Below are positions 1 to 9,392 of a DNA stretch of 64,000 nucleotides, one piece after another. Below the pieces are notes generated by a model. That model was given only the letters and a program-made list of their open reading frames with translations, searched no databases and was not told the origin of the DNA. The translations under genes were made by a program, and so were the position numbers. Source of the stretch: an uncultured Pseudomonadota bacterium (GTDB lineage: Bacteria; Pseudomonadota; Gammaproteobacteria; Burkholderiales; SG8-39); contig CAIXPL010000016.1 of the NCBI GenBank assembly GCA_903921325.1, positions 555,903 through 619,902 on the forward strand, read 5' to 3'. The stretch's first letter is position 1, and the number at the start of each line of letters is the position of its first letter.

Positions 1-1503
1 GATGCCATCACCGGTGGCAAAGGCACCGATCGCCCCGCCGATCGGGTCAACCAGCAGATAGCCATAGCGCTCGCCCCACTGATCGATGCCGCGAAAGAGG
101 GTTGCCGGCCACTGGCTGGTGCCGCCGATGCACATGATGTCCTCGCGCATTTGCGGGTCGCCAAAGAGCATTTTGGAGAGCACGTTATAGGTCGGATAGA
201 GCGAGATCTCCATCGCCTGCACCGGCGCGGTGGACACCGAGGCCGGATAGTTCGCGCAGTTGAACGTGCCCGGGGTGGGGTCAAAGCGCACATGGCGCAG
301 TGCGCCGCCAATCGCAAAATACTGATCCCAGCACAGCAGCTGATTGAGCGCGACCATGATCGAGCCGCGCCAGCCCGAGTAGGTGGCGTTCATTGCGCCT
401 TCCTGATCGGCCGTACCATCGTTCTCGAAAATGAGCTCGGTGCCTTTTTTGCGCAAGGTGAGCATCACCTGATGGGTACGCCGATCGCCGGGGCGGCAGC
501 ACTCGACATAGGTGCGCTCGCGCCACACGCCATCGGGCAGCCGGCGCAGCTTGTCAAGAAACGCCTGCTCCGAATGATCGAGAATGCGCCGCATCACGCC
601 TTTGACCACTTGCGGGCCGTAGCGCGACACCAGCGCGAGCACGCGGTCGCGCGCGGTGATATTGCCTGCCAGTTGCGCACGGAAATCCAGTGCCACCGCC
701 TGCGGCTTGCGTGAGGCACGCAGATACAGCTCTTCGATATCGCGGCGGATCTCGTTGTTCTCGACGATTTTGACGGGCGGGATGCAAATGCCTTCTTCAA
801 AGGCCGACTCCGCCGACCCGCAGAACGACGAGGGTGTGATGCCGCCGATGTCGTACTGGTGCAGGCAGTTGGTGACCCAGCAGAAGAGCTCACCTTCCCA
901 GAACACCGGGCAAATGAGCATCACATCCTGCTGGTGCGCCGCGCCGACCCAGGGGTCGTTGGCAAGGAACATGTCGCCATCGCGAATGCCCGGATTGCCG
1001 CTGCGATTCTCCAGTATCCATTTCACCTGGGTGTCGGTGACCCCGGACATGTACTGCATATACGGCCCGAAGTAGACGAACTCGCCATCCTCGGTGAGGA
1101 TCGAGGGGTTCAGGTCCAGGGCATACATCGCCACCGGTGAACCGGAAATGCGCTGAATGGTGGCACCGTGTTCCTCGTTCACATGCCACAGGGCGTGGCG
1201 CACCACTTCATAGGTGATCGGGTCGATGTCGGCGACGCTTGCGCGTTGCAGCCTGAGCGTGGGCGAGATGGTGAGTGTGTCCGGGGGCACATAGCCCATG
1301 GCGCGCCCATCAAAGAGCGCCGGGTCCATTTCGCTCACGCGCGGGCGCCGGGTGAGGGTGACCGCGGGCGATTGCAGGGCGGCAGAGGCGCGCGTCGTTG
1401 CCTTTGGCTGCGCGCCTGCCTGCGTGCTCGCCTTTGCGCGACCAGGTGAAGTGTTCTTTGACTGCGCCTGACGCGCAGCAGCTTTTAGTGGACGAGCGCT
1501 CAT
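1..1503 (-). CDS. hyuB: Hydantoinase B/oxoprolinase family protein (partial, C-terminus off the window)
   Basis: This is the large partner of an ATP-dependent hydantoinase/oxoprolinase-type enzyme, acting with HyuA to open a cyclic amide or carboxylate a ketone. The frame stays open from an ATG at 1503 to base 1, giving 501 visible codons, so the gene is cut by the window edge. The HyuB core begins around residue 85 (DPITYEVVRHAL), preceded by an unusually long Ala/Lys-rich N-terminus; a second ATG near residue 58 is an alternative start. Typical HyuB stretches follow, such as NDPWVGAAHQQD and GGTSQWP. Its ATG overlaps the hyuA stop (ATGA), so the two are translationally coupled. The exact substrate cannot be read from sequence. 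Confidence 0.88.
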   Translation of the reverse strand, partial: MSARPLKAAARQAQSKNTSPGRAKASTQAGAQPKATTRASAALQSPAVTLTRRPRVSEMDPALFDGRAMGYVPPDTLTISPTLRLQRASVADIDPITYEVVRHALWHVNEEHGATIQRISGSPVAMYALDLNPSILTEDGEFVYFGPYMQYMSGVTDTQVKWILENRSGNPGIRDGDMFLANDPWVGAAHQQDVMLICPVFWEGELFCWVTNCLHQYDIGGITPSSFCGSAESAFEEGICIPPVKIVENNEIRRDIEELYLRASRKPQAVALDFRAQLAGNITARDRVLALVSRYGPQVVKGVMRRILDHSEQAFLDKLRRLPDGVWRERTYVECCRPGDRRTHQVMLTLRKKGTELIFENDGTADQEGAMNATYSGWRGSIMVALNQLLCWDQYFAIGGALRHVRFDPTPGTFNCANYPASVSTAPVQAMEISLYPTYNVLSKMLFGDPQMREDIMCIGGTSQWPATLFRGIDQWGERYGYLLVDPIGGAIGAFATGDGI

Positions 1504-3611
1504 GCGGCCTCTCCAAACGTGATTTCAAAATTACCGAATTCATCCACCCGCAGGCGTCGGCCGGGGTGCACCACCACGGTTGTGTCGGTGGTCTCCACGA
1601 TGACCGGTCCCGCGAGCGTATTGCCGGGCTTCAACTGCGCGCCGTCATAGATATCGGTCGCCACCGAGGCTTTGAGTGAATCCCAATACACCGGGCGGCT
1701 CGGGCGCTTGGCCGCGGCGAGGATACGGGCGCTCATGCGTGCGGCGCGCGCAAGCTTGGGCCGCGGCGTCGGGGCGGTGGCACGCAGGCGCAGCGTGACG
1801 ATCTCGATTCGCGCATCGCGGTAGGACGACCCACGCCCGTACAACTGCTCATAGCGTTCATAGAAGCGCTGGCGCAGCGGTTCAAACAGCGCCGCGGTGA
1901 GGCGGCCTTCAGGCAGCATCACTTCGACTTCATTGATCTGCCCGCGATGGCGCATATCGAGCGAGAACTGAAACTGCCGCCGCGATCGGTCGATCTTGTC
2001 GTGATCGAGCTCACGGTTGGCACGCTTTTGCAGTTCGGTCAGCGTTTTGTTCAGACGCTTGGCATCAAACGGTGAGGCTTGAATATCGACCTGCTCATGC
2101 ACATGCAGGATGTCGGCCGAGGCCGCGCCAAAGGCGCACCAGGTCGAGGCGATTTCCTTTTGCGGAATGATTACCCGCTTCACGCCAAGTTCCGCGCCAA
2201 AAATGCTCGCATGGGCCGGGCCTGCGCCACCAAAGGCATGCAGCACAAAGTCGCGCGGATCAAAGCCTTTTTCCACCGTCATCTTGCGAATGATGTCGGC
2301 CATGCGAAATTCGGCGATCTTGGCAATACCACTCGCGGTTTCCTCGAGCGACAGTCCGAGCTGATCGGCGACACGCTGCACACTGGCCACCGCGGCGGCG
2401 CGATCGAGCACGATGCGCCCACCCAGAAAATTCTCCGGGTTGATATAGCCAAGCACCACATCGGCATCGGTCACCGTCGGGGTCTGCGCTCCCTTGCCAT
2501 AGCACACCGGTCCGGGATCGGCGCCGGCTGAATCCGGGCCAACGCGCAGGGTGCGTGCCACCGGGTCGACCCGGGCGAGCGATCCGCCGCCGGCGCCAAT
2601 CGCCTGGATATCCACCTTGGGCAGGAAGTATTCATACTGCGCCACATTGGAGATGAACGAATAGGTCGGCTGATGCCGCTCGATGATGCCCACATCGAAC
2701 GAGGTGCCGCCCATATCGGTGGTGATGATATTGGGGGTATCCATGAGGCGGCCCAGGTAGACCGAGCCGGTGACCCCGGACACCGGGCCTGAGTCGAGGG
2801 TCAGGAGGGGCGATTCCATCGCCTTGGCCACCGACACCGAACCCCCGCCGCATTGGGTGATCTGCAAGGGATTGCGATAGCCCGAGGCTTTCAGTTCACG
2901 ATCGAGATTGGCCAGATAGCGCGCCATGATCGGGCCGATATAGGCATTGAGCGCAGTGGCGGTGGTGCGCTCATATTCGCCCCACTTGGGGGCGATTTCA
3001 TGCGAGCAGCTGACAAACAGATGGGGCGCCCGCTCGCGTGCAAGCGCGGCGACGCGCGCTTCATGCTCGGGACGCTTGAACGACCACAGAAAGCAGATGC
3101 CGATCGCCTCGACTCCTTCGGCGAGCAGCTCATCGATCGCCTGCGTGGCTTCGGCCTCATTCAATTCGACCACGACGTCGCCAAAGCAGTCGACCCGCTC
3201 CGACACGCCGCGGATCAGCCGCTTGGGCACGATCGGCACCGGTTTGCCACTTTCCGGAAAATGCACCACCTTGGCCATGTCGCGCGAAGTCACCCCGCGC
3301 GAACCGCGCATGATGTGGATGGCGTCTTCATGGCCACGGGTCATCAGCAGACCCACTTTGGCCCCTTTGCGCTGAATGAGCGCATTGGTGCCGGCGGTGG
3401 TGCCATGGGTGAGCACCGAAATCTGCTTGCAAAACTCATCAAACGACAAGTGCAGGCGCTCAGCGGCCACGCCCATCGCGGCAAGCATGCCTTGCGCAAA
3501 GTTATGCGGCGTCGAGGATGACTTGGTGGCGGTGATGCTGCCATCGGCATCGAGCACCACACAGTCGGTGAACGTGCCACCGATATCCACACCCACCAGA
3601 AACGGTCCCAT
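1500..3611 (-). CDS. hyuA: Hydantoinase A/oxoprolinase family protein
   Basis: This 703-residue protein is the ATP-using partner of the HyuAB enzyme. It has an N-terminal ASKHA-type ATPase start (VDIGGTFTD, residues 8-16), a central hydantoinase_A domain with GTTAGTNALIQ and TDMGGTSFDVG, and an oxoprolinase-like C-terminal region. The ATG at 3611 is chosen because an AAAGGAG ribosome site lies about 6 nt upstream and the start overlaps the stop of the preceding amidohydrolase gene by one base (TGATG). A longer frame to 3638 exists but lacks these signals. The family also includes acetophenone and acetone carboxylase subunits. The neighbouring amidohydrolase and AtzH/HpxZ-like gene favour a nitrogenous ring substrate, which is inference. 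Confidence 0.9.
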   Translation of the reverse strand: MGPFLVGVDIGGTFTDCVVLDADGSITATKSSSTPHNFAQGMLAAMGVAAERLHLSFDEFCKQISVLTHGTTAGTNALIQRKGAKVGLLMTRGHEDAIHIMRGSRGVTSRDMAKVVHFPESGKPVPIVPKRLIRGVSERVDCFGDVVVELNEAEATQAIDELLAEGVEAIGICFLWSFKRPEHEARVAALARERAPHLFVSCSHEIAPKWGEYERTTATALNAYIGPIMARYLANLDRELKASGYRNPLQITQCGGGSVSVAKAMESPLLTLDSGPVSGVTGSVYLGRLMDTPNIITTDMGGTSFDVGIIERHQPTYSFISNVAQYEYFLPKVDIQAIGAGGGSLARVDPVARTLRVGPDSAGADPGPVCYGKGAQTPTVTDADVVLGYINPENFLGGRIVLDRAAAVASVQRVADQLGLSLEETASGIAKIAEFRMADIIRKMTVEKGFDPRDFVLHAFGGAGPAHASIFGAELGVKRVIIPQKEIASTWCAFGAASADILHVHEQVDIQASPFDAKRLNKTLTELQKRANRELDHDKIDRSRRQFQFSLDMRHRGQINEVEVMLPEGRLTAALFEPLRQRFYERYEQLYGRGSSYRDARIEIVTLRLRATAPTPRPKLARAARMSARILAAAKRPSRPVYWDSLKASVATDIYDGAQLKPGNTLAGPVIVETTDTTVVVHPGRRLRVDEFGNFEITFGEAA

Positions 3612-4501
3612 CAACGACTCCTTTGCGTCAGATACCAATCCAGAATCTGCTCACCAGTCCATATCACCACGTCTTTATGCGACTGGATGTGCTGGTACAG
3701 CCGCTCCAGGTGCCCGATGCGATGGGGCACGCCAGAGATATAGGGGTGCACACTGATTGCCATCACCCGGGTGACGTGTTCGCTTTCCTGATAGAGCCGG
3801 TCAAAGTGCTCCACTCCACGCAGGTACATTTCATCACCGCGATGATGCTGCAGGGCCATCATGGTGATGTCATTCAGTTCAACCGTATAGGGCACCGAGA
3901 TCACGTTGCCATGACGAGTCTGGATCGGCACCGGCTGGTCATCGAGCACCCAGTCGGCCACATATTCGATGCCGGCCGCGGCCAATAGGTCAATGGTGTC
4001 TGCCGTCTCGGTGAGGCCCGGGCTCTCCCAGCCGCGCGGGGCGCGTCCGGTAAACGACTTGATCGCGGCAACGGTGTCGGCAATCGCCTGCGCCTGATCA
4101 TCGAGCTTGTGCATCGGCCCCTGAAAGTAACCGTGTCCCATGAATTCCCAACCGGCATCAAGCGCGGCCTGTGCCACGCGCGGATAGGTCTTGCAGACAA
4201 GGCCATTGATGGCAAAGGTGGGCGTGATGCCAAAGCGGCGCATGCACTCATGCAAACGCCAGAAGCCCACGCGCATGCCGTATTCATGCCAGGCCCAGTT
4301 GGGCAGATCCGGTAGCAGCGCCTGGCCCATCGGCGGGGGCAATACGGTGCGCGGCATGGCGCGCTCGATGCCCCAGTCTTCGACATTGACAATGGTCCAC
4401 ACCGCCATGCGTGCGCCACCGGGCAAGGTGAGCGGGGGACGATCGACAATCGCGCTATACGGTACGCGATCACGCGGGCGGGGATCGGCGGGCAGGGACA
4501 T
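3611..4501 (-). CDS. Polysaccharide deacetylase-fold amidohydrolase (PuuE/allantoinase-like)
   Basis: This 296-residue protein belongs to the NodB/PuuE branch of carbohydrate esterase family 4, whose members include cofactor-poor allantoinases and cyclic imide hydrolases as well as sugar deacetylases. Visible marks are the VNVEDWG stretch near residue 40, WHEYGMRVGFWR near 70, an HGYFQGP motif near 120, PRGWESPG near 155, and a late SVHPYISG near 250. It sits between the transporter genes and hyuAB, overlapping the hyuA start by one base. A cytoplasmic role in ring opening of an imide or ureide fits the context better than cell-wall chemistry; no signal peptide is visible. The substrate assignment is inference. 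Confidence 0.8.
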   Translation of the reverse strand: MSLPADPRPRDRVPYSAIVDRPPLTLPGGARMAVWTIVNVEDWGIERAMPRTVLPPPMGQALLPDLPNWAWHEYGMRVGFWRLHECMRRFGITPTFAINGLVCKTYPRVAQAALDAGWEFMGHGYFQGPMHKLDDQAQAIADTVAAIKSFTGRAPRGWESPGLTETADTIDLLAAAGIEYVADWVLDDQPVPIQTRHGNVISVPYTVELNDITMMALQHHRGDEMYLRGVEHFDRLYQESEHVTRVMAISVHPYISGVPHRIGHLERLYQHIQSHKDVVIWTGEQILDWYLTQRSR

Positions 4502-4568
4502 CGGCGGGCTTCCTTGCAGCGTGTGCGCTCAGGCGAGCGTGTCAAACGAGCGCTCTGATGTGCCCTGC

Positions 4569-5330
4569 TCAGGCACCCAGATAGAGTTTCTTGACCATCT
4601 CGTTATCACTCAATTCGGCCCTGGTTCGACCATGAAATTCCAGATGCCCATGGACGATGACATGGCCGCAATCGGCGATGCGTATGGCCTGATTGAAGTT
4701 CTGCTCGGCCATCAGCACGGTGAGTTTGTAGCGCTCTTTCAGCTCACCGATTTTTTCAATCGTGCGACTGACAAAAATCGGCGCGAGGCCCACCGAGGGC
4801 TCATCGATCAGCAATATCTTCGGCACGGTCATGAGTGCGCGGGCCAGAGCCACCATTTGCTGCTCACCGCCGCTCATGCTGCCGGCCAGTTGATTGCGTC
4901 GCTCGGCCAGGCGCGGAAACGCCTCGAAACAGAACGCCAGGTTGTCGGCAATGCGCGAGCGTGCGGCCGGCCGATAGGCGCCGAGCAGAAGGTTTTCTTC
5001 GACCGTTAGGCGCGGAAACAGCCGCCGCCCCTCGGGTACCAGGGTGATCCCCAGATCGACGATTTTCTCGGTCGGCATGCCGACCAGATCGTGATCGACG
5101 CCATCGAGCGTGGCGATGATCGAACCAGCACTGGGGCGCACCATGCCCATGATGCATTTCATCAGGGTCGATTTTCCATTGCCATTGGTGCCCAGCAGCG
5201 CCACGGTCTGCGCGTTGGCCACGTCCAGGCTCACATTGCGCAGCACCTGCACCGCGCCATAGCCGGCGCATACGTCCTTGATGGCAAGGCTTGCTGCATG
5301 CGAGGCGCGCTCTGAATTACTCACGGTCAC
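4569..5330 (-). CDS. livF: Branched-chain amino acid-type ABC transporter ATPase (LivF-like)
   Basis: A 253-residue ATPase of a LivHMGF-type uptake system. Walker A is GTNGNGKST (about residues 47-55), the ABC signature is SGGEQ (about 153-157) and Walker B is LLIDEP (about 173-178), followed by SVGLAP typical of LivF. The start is a GTG that overlaps the livG stop (GTGA). A second in-frame GTG lies two codons later. It pairs with LivG to drive the LivH/LivM permeases at the inner membrane. HAAT-family transporters carry branched-chain amino acids but also amides, urea and aromatic acids, so the cargo here is probably the substrate of the downstream hydrolases. Confidence 0.92.
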   Translation of the reverse strand: MTVSNSERASHAASLAIKDVCAGYGAVQVLRNVSLDVANAQTVALLGTNGNGKSTLMKCIMGMVRPSAGSIIATLDGVDHDLVGMPTEKIVDLGITLVPEGRRLFPRLTVEENLLLGAYRPAARSRIADNLAFCFEAFPRLAERRNQLAGSMSGGEQQMVALARALMTVPKILLIDEPSVGLAPIFVSRTIEKIGELKERYKLTVLMAEQNFNQAIRIADCGHVIVHGHLEFHGRTRAELSDNEMVKKLYLGA

Positions 5331-6064
5331 TCACCAAGATAGGCTTTTTGCACGTCCGGGTTGGCAATCACCTCATGCGGATTGCCATCGGCCACTTTGT
5401 GACCCGCGACCAGAACGACGACACGTTCAGAGAATTGCATCACCGCGCGCATGATGTGCTCGATCATGATGACGGCGATGCCGCGCGCTTTCATCTGCAG
5501 CAGCAGTTGCAGGATTTCATCGACTTCGCTCGATGAGAGTCCGGCCATGGCTTCGTCGGCAATGAGTAGCAAGGGCCGCGCGGCAATGGCACGCGCGAGT
5601 TCGAGCTTGCGCATGTCGACCTGGGTGAGTCCCGAGGACATTTCATCGGCGCGCTGCGCAAGACCGACCGAATCGAGAATGGCGATCGCTTGCGAGCGTA
5701 CCTGGGCCTCACTGGGGCGATGCGAACCCTCGCGATGCCCGGTGGCGTAGAGCAGCGGGACGCACAGATTGTCGAGCACCGACACGCTGGCGAACGGCTT
5801 GGGGATCTGGAAACTGCGCGCGATGCCGCGCTGAATGCGCTGGTGCGCGGGCAGGCTCGAAATATCGTGCCCGTCAAAGGATACCTGCCCCTCTTCGGTG
5901 CGCAGCAAACCCGACACGCAATTGACCAGCGTGCTCTTGCCCGAACCGTTTGGCCCGATGAGGCCGAGCCGCTCACCCGGCGCCACCTGCAAATCGACGC
6001 GGTCGAGCGCAACAAAACCGCCAAAGCGCTTGGTGAGACCCTGGACGTGCAGCAGGTCGTTCAT
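5327..6064 (-). CDS. livG: Branched-chain amino acid-type ABC transporter ATPase (LivG-like)
   Basis: A 245-residue ATPase partner of LivF. Walker A is GPNGSGKST (residues 37-45). The signature region is divergent: where LSYGQQ-like sequence is usual it reads GLTQVDMRKLELARA (around 145-159), and Walker B is LLIADEAMAGL rather than LLLDEPAAGL. Such variants are plausible in HAAT transporters but may alter ATPase behaviour. The ATG at 6064 overlaps the livM stop (ATGA), which sets the start well inside a longer open frame. It is co-transcribed with livH, livM and livF. Confidence 0.9.
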   Translation of the reverse strand: MNDLLHVQGLTKRFGGFVALDRVDLQVAPGERLGLIGPNGSGKSTLVNCVSGLLRTEEGQVSFDGHDISSLPAHQRIQRGIARSFQIPKPFASVSVLDNLCVPLLYATGHREGSHRPSEAQVRSQAIAILDSVGLAQRADEMSSGLTQVDMRKLELARAIAARPLLLIADEAMAGLSSSEVDEILQLLLQMKARGIAVIMIEHIMRAVMQFSERVVVLVAGHKVADGNPHEVIANPDVQKAYLGE

Positions 6065-7014
6065 GACCGCCTCGCGCGGCGCCGCCGCCAGGCAAACACC
6101 CAACCCATGATCCCTTCCGGTGCCATGGTCACAAAGCCCACCAGCAGCAGGCCGACAATCAACAGATTCCATGCCGACGATATCGTCACCTGCACCAGTT
6201 GCTGCACGGTACCCAGCAGCACTGCGCCAATCAGTGGCCCCAGCCAGGTGGTCATGCCACCGATGACTGGCATGGCGATGGCATTCACCGCATAGCGCAG
6301 GTCAAAGGCACCGACCGGCTCCACAAAGGAGATGAAGAACGGGAACGTGGTGCCGGCCAGGCCCATCATGCCCCCGCTCAGCGCGGTCGAGATGAGTTTG
6401 AGTTTGAGTGTGGGCACGCCGGCGCATTCGGCGGCCAGTTCATCGTCGCGAATCGCCGCCAGGCCGCGCCCGAGCCGCGAGCGCTCCACAACACGCGCGA
6501 CCACGATCGATGCCACGCTCAACAGCACCATCACCGAGAACAGGTAGCGGATATAGCGGGCAAAGCCAAAGGGCACTTCACGTGGCACGATCACATAGGC
6601 CCCGCGCGCACCACCGGCATAGTCCCAGTTGGTGACGAAGGTAAACAGCATGATCGCCAGCGCCAGCGTGGCGATGGCAAAGAAATGCCCGCGCAGACGC
6701 ATGGTGAGATAACCAAGGCCCACCCCGGCCAGGGCCGCCACCAGCGTGCCCACAACGATCATCACTGCGAGCGGCGGATGAAACGCCTTCCACAGCACGA
6801 TCGAGGAATACACCCCGAGGGCAAAAAAGCCGGCCGTGCCGAAATTCACATACCCGGTGTAACCGCCCAGAATGTTCCAGGCGGTCGACAGGATCACGTA
6901 CATCAATACCGTATAGGCGGCATTGAAAAAGTAGTCGTTCTGGATCCACTGCGCCCCGACAATAAGGAGCACCCCGGCCAGAAGTGCGATAGTGGCAAAG
7001 CGAGCGTTGCTCAT
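6061..7014 (-). CDS. livM: Branched-chain amino acid-type ABC transporter permease (LivM-like)
   Basis: A 317-residue inner-membrane permease. Many hydrophobic helices are visible, with LivM family marks including ILGGYTGYVNFG near residue 57 and the cytoplasmic loop RSRLGRGLAAIRDDELAAECAG (about 190-211; the ATPase-coupling EAA-like segment). The ATG at 7014 is preferred over a longer frame to 7098 because the latter would run through the end of livH. The gene begins 8 bases after livH ends and overlaps livG. It forms the translocation channel with LivH. Confidence 0.92.
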   Translation of the reverse strand: MSNARFATIALLAGVLLIVGAQWIQNDYFFNAAYTVLMYVILSTAWNILGGYTGYVNFGTAGFFALGVYSSIVLWKAFHPPLAVMIVVGTLVAALAGVGLGYLTMRLRGHFFAIATLALAIMLFTFVTNWDYAGGARGAYVIVPREVPFGFARYIRYLFSVMVLLSVASIVVARVVERSRLGRGLAAIRDDELAAECAGVPTLKLKLISTALSGGMMGLAGTTFPFFISFVEPVGAFDLRYAVNAIAMPVIGGMTTWLGPLIGAVLLGTVQQLVQVTISSAWNLLIVGLLLVGFVTMAPEGIMGWVFAWRRRRARRS

Positions 7015-7022
7015 GGTCTGCC

Positions 7023-7898
7023 TCAGCGTCCGAACAGGCCGGTGGGTTTGAACCCAAGGGCGAGCAGCAACAGTCCGAACGAGACCGCCGGGGACCACGA
7101 GGGCCCAAAGAAGGTGGCAGTGAAGGTCTCGGCGAGGCCCAGAATCAGGGCGCCGACGAGCGTGCCATAGATCGACCCGAGGCCGCCCAGTACGCAGACG
7201 GCGAACACCAGGCCTATGTATTCACGACCGATTGAAGGCTGCACGGGCTGGATCACCACCAGAAACGCACCGGCGATGCCGGCTGTGGCAATCGAGATGG
7301 CAAAGCCGATCTCGCGGATGCGAATCGGGTTGATACCCATCAGGCGCAAGGCAAGCGGGTCTTGCGCCACGGCGAGCACCGCGCGACCGAAAAAAGTGTG
7401 CTTCAGATACAGATGCAGGGCGACCACCATCACCACCGAGACCAGAAAGGGCACGATCAGGCGCAACGCAAAATCGACTTGTCCGAAGTGCAGCGAGGTC
7501 TCTGAATAGCTGGTCTTCACCATCCGGTAGTCAACGCCGAAGATGAGCACCAGCACCACTTCGGTGATGAACAGGATGCCAAAGAAAAACGCGAGGCCGG
7601 GCAGGGGGCCGCGGCCGCGCGACTCGAAGGCCACGTAGTAGACCCGGTAGAGCCCGGCACCGAGCAGAAAGAACAAAGGCGAGACGGCCACCGCACAGAC
7701 GATCGGATCGACGCCGAAGGTGTCGTTCAACAGGAACGCGATGTAGGCACCGAGGATGATGAAGGCCGGATGCGCGATATTGACAATGTCGAGCATGCCG
7801 AAGGAGATGGCGACCCCGACACTGACCGCTGCATAGAACCCGCCCAGGAGCAGTCCTGCGACGATGGCATTGGCAACCAGTGAGTAGGAAATATCCAT
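7023..7898 (-). CDS. livH: Branched-chain amino acid-type ABC transporter permease (LivH-like)
   Basis: A 291-residue inner-membrane permease and the first gene of the minus-strand operon. LivH features include GGFYAAVSVGVAISFGMLDIVNIAHP (residues 18-43 region) and GLGSIYGTLVGA near the C-terminus. The ATG at 7898 is chosen because the protein then starts with a normal MDISYSL N-terminus followed by the first helix; the open frame continues 35 codons further upstream without recognisable homology. No periplasmic binding protein lies in the visible part of the operon; it may lie beyond base 1 or elsewhere. Confidence 0.92.
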   Translation of the reverse strand: MDISYSLVANAIVAGLLLGGFYAAVSVGVAISFGMLDIVNIAHPAFIILGAYIAFLLNDTFGVDPIVCAVAVSPLFFLLGAGLYRVYYVAFESRGRGPLPGLAFFFGILFITEVVLVLIFGVDYRMVKTSYSETSLHFGQVDFALRLIVPFLVSVVMVVALHLYLKHTFFGRAVLAVAQDPLALRLMGINPIRIREIGFAISIATAGIAGAFLVVIQPVQPSIGREYIGLVFAVCVLGGLGSIYGTLVGALILGLAETFTATFFGPSWSPAVSFGLLLLALGFKPTGLFGR

Positions 7899-8133
7899 GG
7901 TGGGGGAATGTGGCCGCTTGTGTGGCCGCCCTTCGGTCCTCTTGTCTCCTGAACGGATCGCACTTGACCACGGCGCTATTGTCTTGTCAATGATGACGCG
8001 CATTCACGTGAGTCTTGATTGTTGGCGCATGCGCTGGATGGGTGCGATAAAATCGGGCGACTGGCTTCTGCACAATCAGGCAAACGTCACTGGGCCAGCA
8101 CGAAATCAGCCGAGACAACCCTTTGAACGTATC
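7899..8133. promoter_or_regulatory. Divergent intergenic region between livH and the monooxygenase gene
   Basis: These 235 bases separate two divergent transcription units and must carry the promoters of both. On the minus strand a perfect TTGACA is present at 7990-7985, but no good -10 box lies at standard spacing. On the plus strand TAAAAT lies at 8048-8053 with only a weak TTGGCG upstream at 8022. The pair TTGAC (7964-7968) and GTCAA (7986-7990) forms an interrupted inverted repeat that could be an operator. No regulator gene adjoins, so control is unresolved. Confidence 0.35.
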
Positions 8134-9390
8134 GTGAACGCGCATTCTTCTGTCCTCACCCATTCGGCTGCTGCGGCAGCCAACGCCGATGCCAGCGCGG
8201 CAGCGCTCGCCTTCACCGCGGTGACCTTTGATGAGGCACGCGAGCGCGCTCGCGCCCTGGTGCCTGCCTTGCGTGAGCGTGCCGAGCTGACTGAATCGGC
8301 GCGCCGGTTGTTGCCCGAGAACGAAGCCGACCTCCACGCCAGTGGTCTGTTTCGTTGTGTGCAGCCGCGGTGCTGGGGCGGGATGGAACTGGATTTTGTG
8401 GCGCTCTTTGAGTTGCCGCTGGAAGTCGCTCGCGGTTGCGCATCGACGGCCTGGAATGTTGGCAACCTGGCCATTCACCACTGGATGCTCGCGCTCTATG
8501 ACCCCAGGGCGCAGGCCGAGGTGTGGGGTGAGAATCCCGATGCGCTGATTGCCTCGGGCATAGCCTATCCGCAGGGGCGCGCTGAGCGCGTGCAGGGCGG
8601 GGTGCTGTTGAGCGGACTGTGGAATTTCTCCTCGGGTGTCGATTCAAGCCAATGGAACATGCTCGCCGCGCTGGTGCGTGATGGCGACAAGGTCGTCGAC
8701 TATCTGATGTGTCTGGTGCCCGCCTCGGACTACGAAGTCATCGATGATTGGCAGGTGTTGGGCATGCGCGGCACCGGTTCGAAGTCTGTGAAAGCCGCAA
8801 ACGTGTTCGTGCCTGACCACCGGGCGCTCTCCATGCTGAGCGCGCGTGGCGGCGATGGTTTTCCGGGGGCGCAGGTGAATCCTTCGCCGCTCTACCGGGT
8901 GCCGCTCTCGGCGATGGCCGCGCACTGCATTGGCGGTGCCGCCGTGGGGAATGCGATGGCCGCGTTGGAACTCACCATCGAGGCCGTGCGTGGCCGCAGC
9001 ACGCATTACACGGCGGTGCGCATGCGTGATTTTCAGGCGGTACAGCTGCGTGTGGCCGCGGCCGGTGCGCGCATCAACTCGGCATACCTGACCGCCCGTG
9101 AAGACTGCTTCGAGGCGCAGCGCATTGCGGCCGAGGGCCGCATGCCGAGCGATGAAGAGAAGCTGCGCTTCAAGCGCAATCTCGCCTTTGCCGTGCAGCT
9201 GTGTACCGAGGCGGTCGATGGTCTGCACACCCTTGCCGGGGCGAACGGACTCTACGATCGCTATCCGATCCAGCGGCTGTTTCGCGACGCCCACGCGCTG
9301 GCCGGGCATATCAGTTTTTCCTGGGACGCCCAGGGCTCCAACTGGGGCCTGGTCGCACTCGGTGGAGACGCGAACAATCCCTCCCTCTAG
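8134..9390 (+). CDS. Flavin-dependent monooxygenase, acyl-CoA dehydrogenase fold (HsaA/HpaB-like group D)
   Basis: About 418 residues in the acyl-CoA dehydrogenase superfamily. The branch is the one of two-component hydroxylases such as HsaA, DszC and indole-acetate monooxygenases, which use reduced flavin supplied by a separate reductase. Evidence is the N-terminal ARALVPALRERA/LLPENEADLHASGLFR pattern, ASTAWNVGNLAIHHWMLA in place of the acyl-CoA N-domain, DWQVLGMRGTGSKSVKAANVFVP in the beta domain, and a helical C-domain with VDGLHTLAGANGLYDRYPIQRLFRDAHA. The start chosen is GTG 8134; GTG 8221 is an alternative. No reductase gene is nearby. It is divergent from the transporter operon, so a joint catabolic role is likely but inferred. 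Confidence 0.8.
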   Translation: MNAHSSVLTHSAAAAANADASAAALAFTAVTFDEARERARALVPALRERAELTESARRLLPENEADLHASGLFRCVQPRCWGGMELDFVALFELPLEVARGCASTAWNVGNLAIHHWMLALYDPRAQAEVWGENPDALIASGIAYPQGRAERVQGGVLLSGLWNFSSGVDSSQWNMLAALVRDGDKVVDYLMCLVPASDYEVIDDWQVLGMRGTGSKSVKAANVFVPDHRALSMLSARGGDGFPGAQVNPSPLYRVPLSAMAAHCIGGAAVGNAMAALELTIEAVRGRSTHYTAVRMRDFQAVQLRVAAAGARINSAYLTAREDCFEAQRIAAEGRMPSDEEKLRFKRNLAFAVQLCTEAVDGLHTLAGANGLYDRYPIQRLFRDAHALAGHISFSWDAQGSNWGLVALGGDANNPSL

Positions 9391-9392
9391 GG

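Noticed and set aside
3609..3638. Nine-codon longer HyuA start
   Set aside because: The AAAGGAG site and the one-base TGATG overlap support the ATG at 3611.
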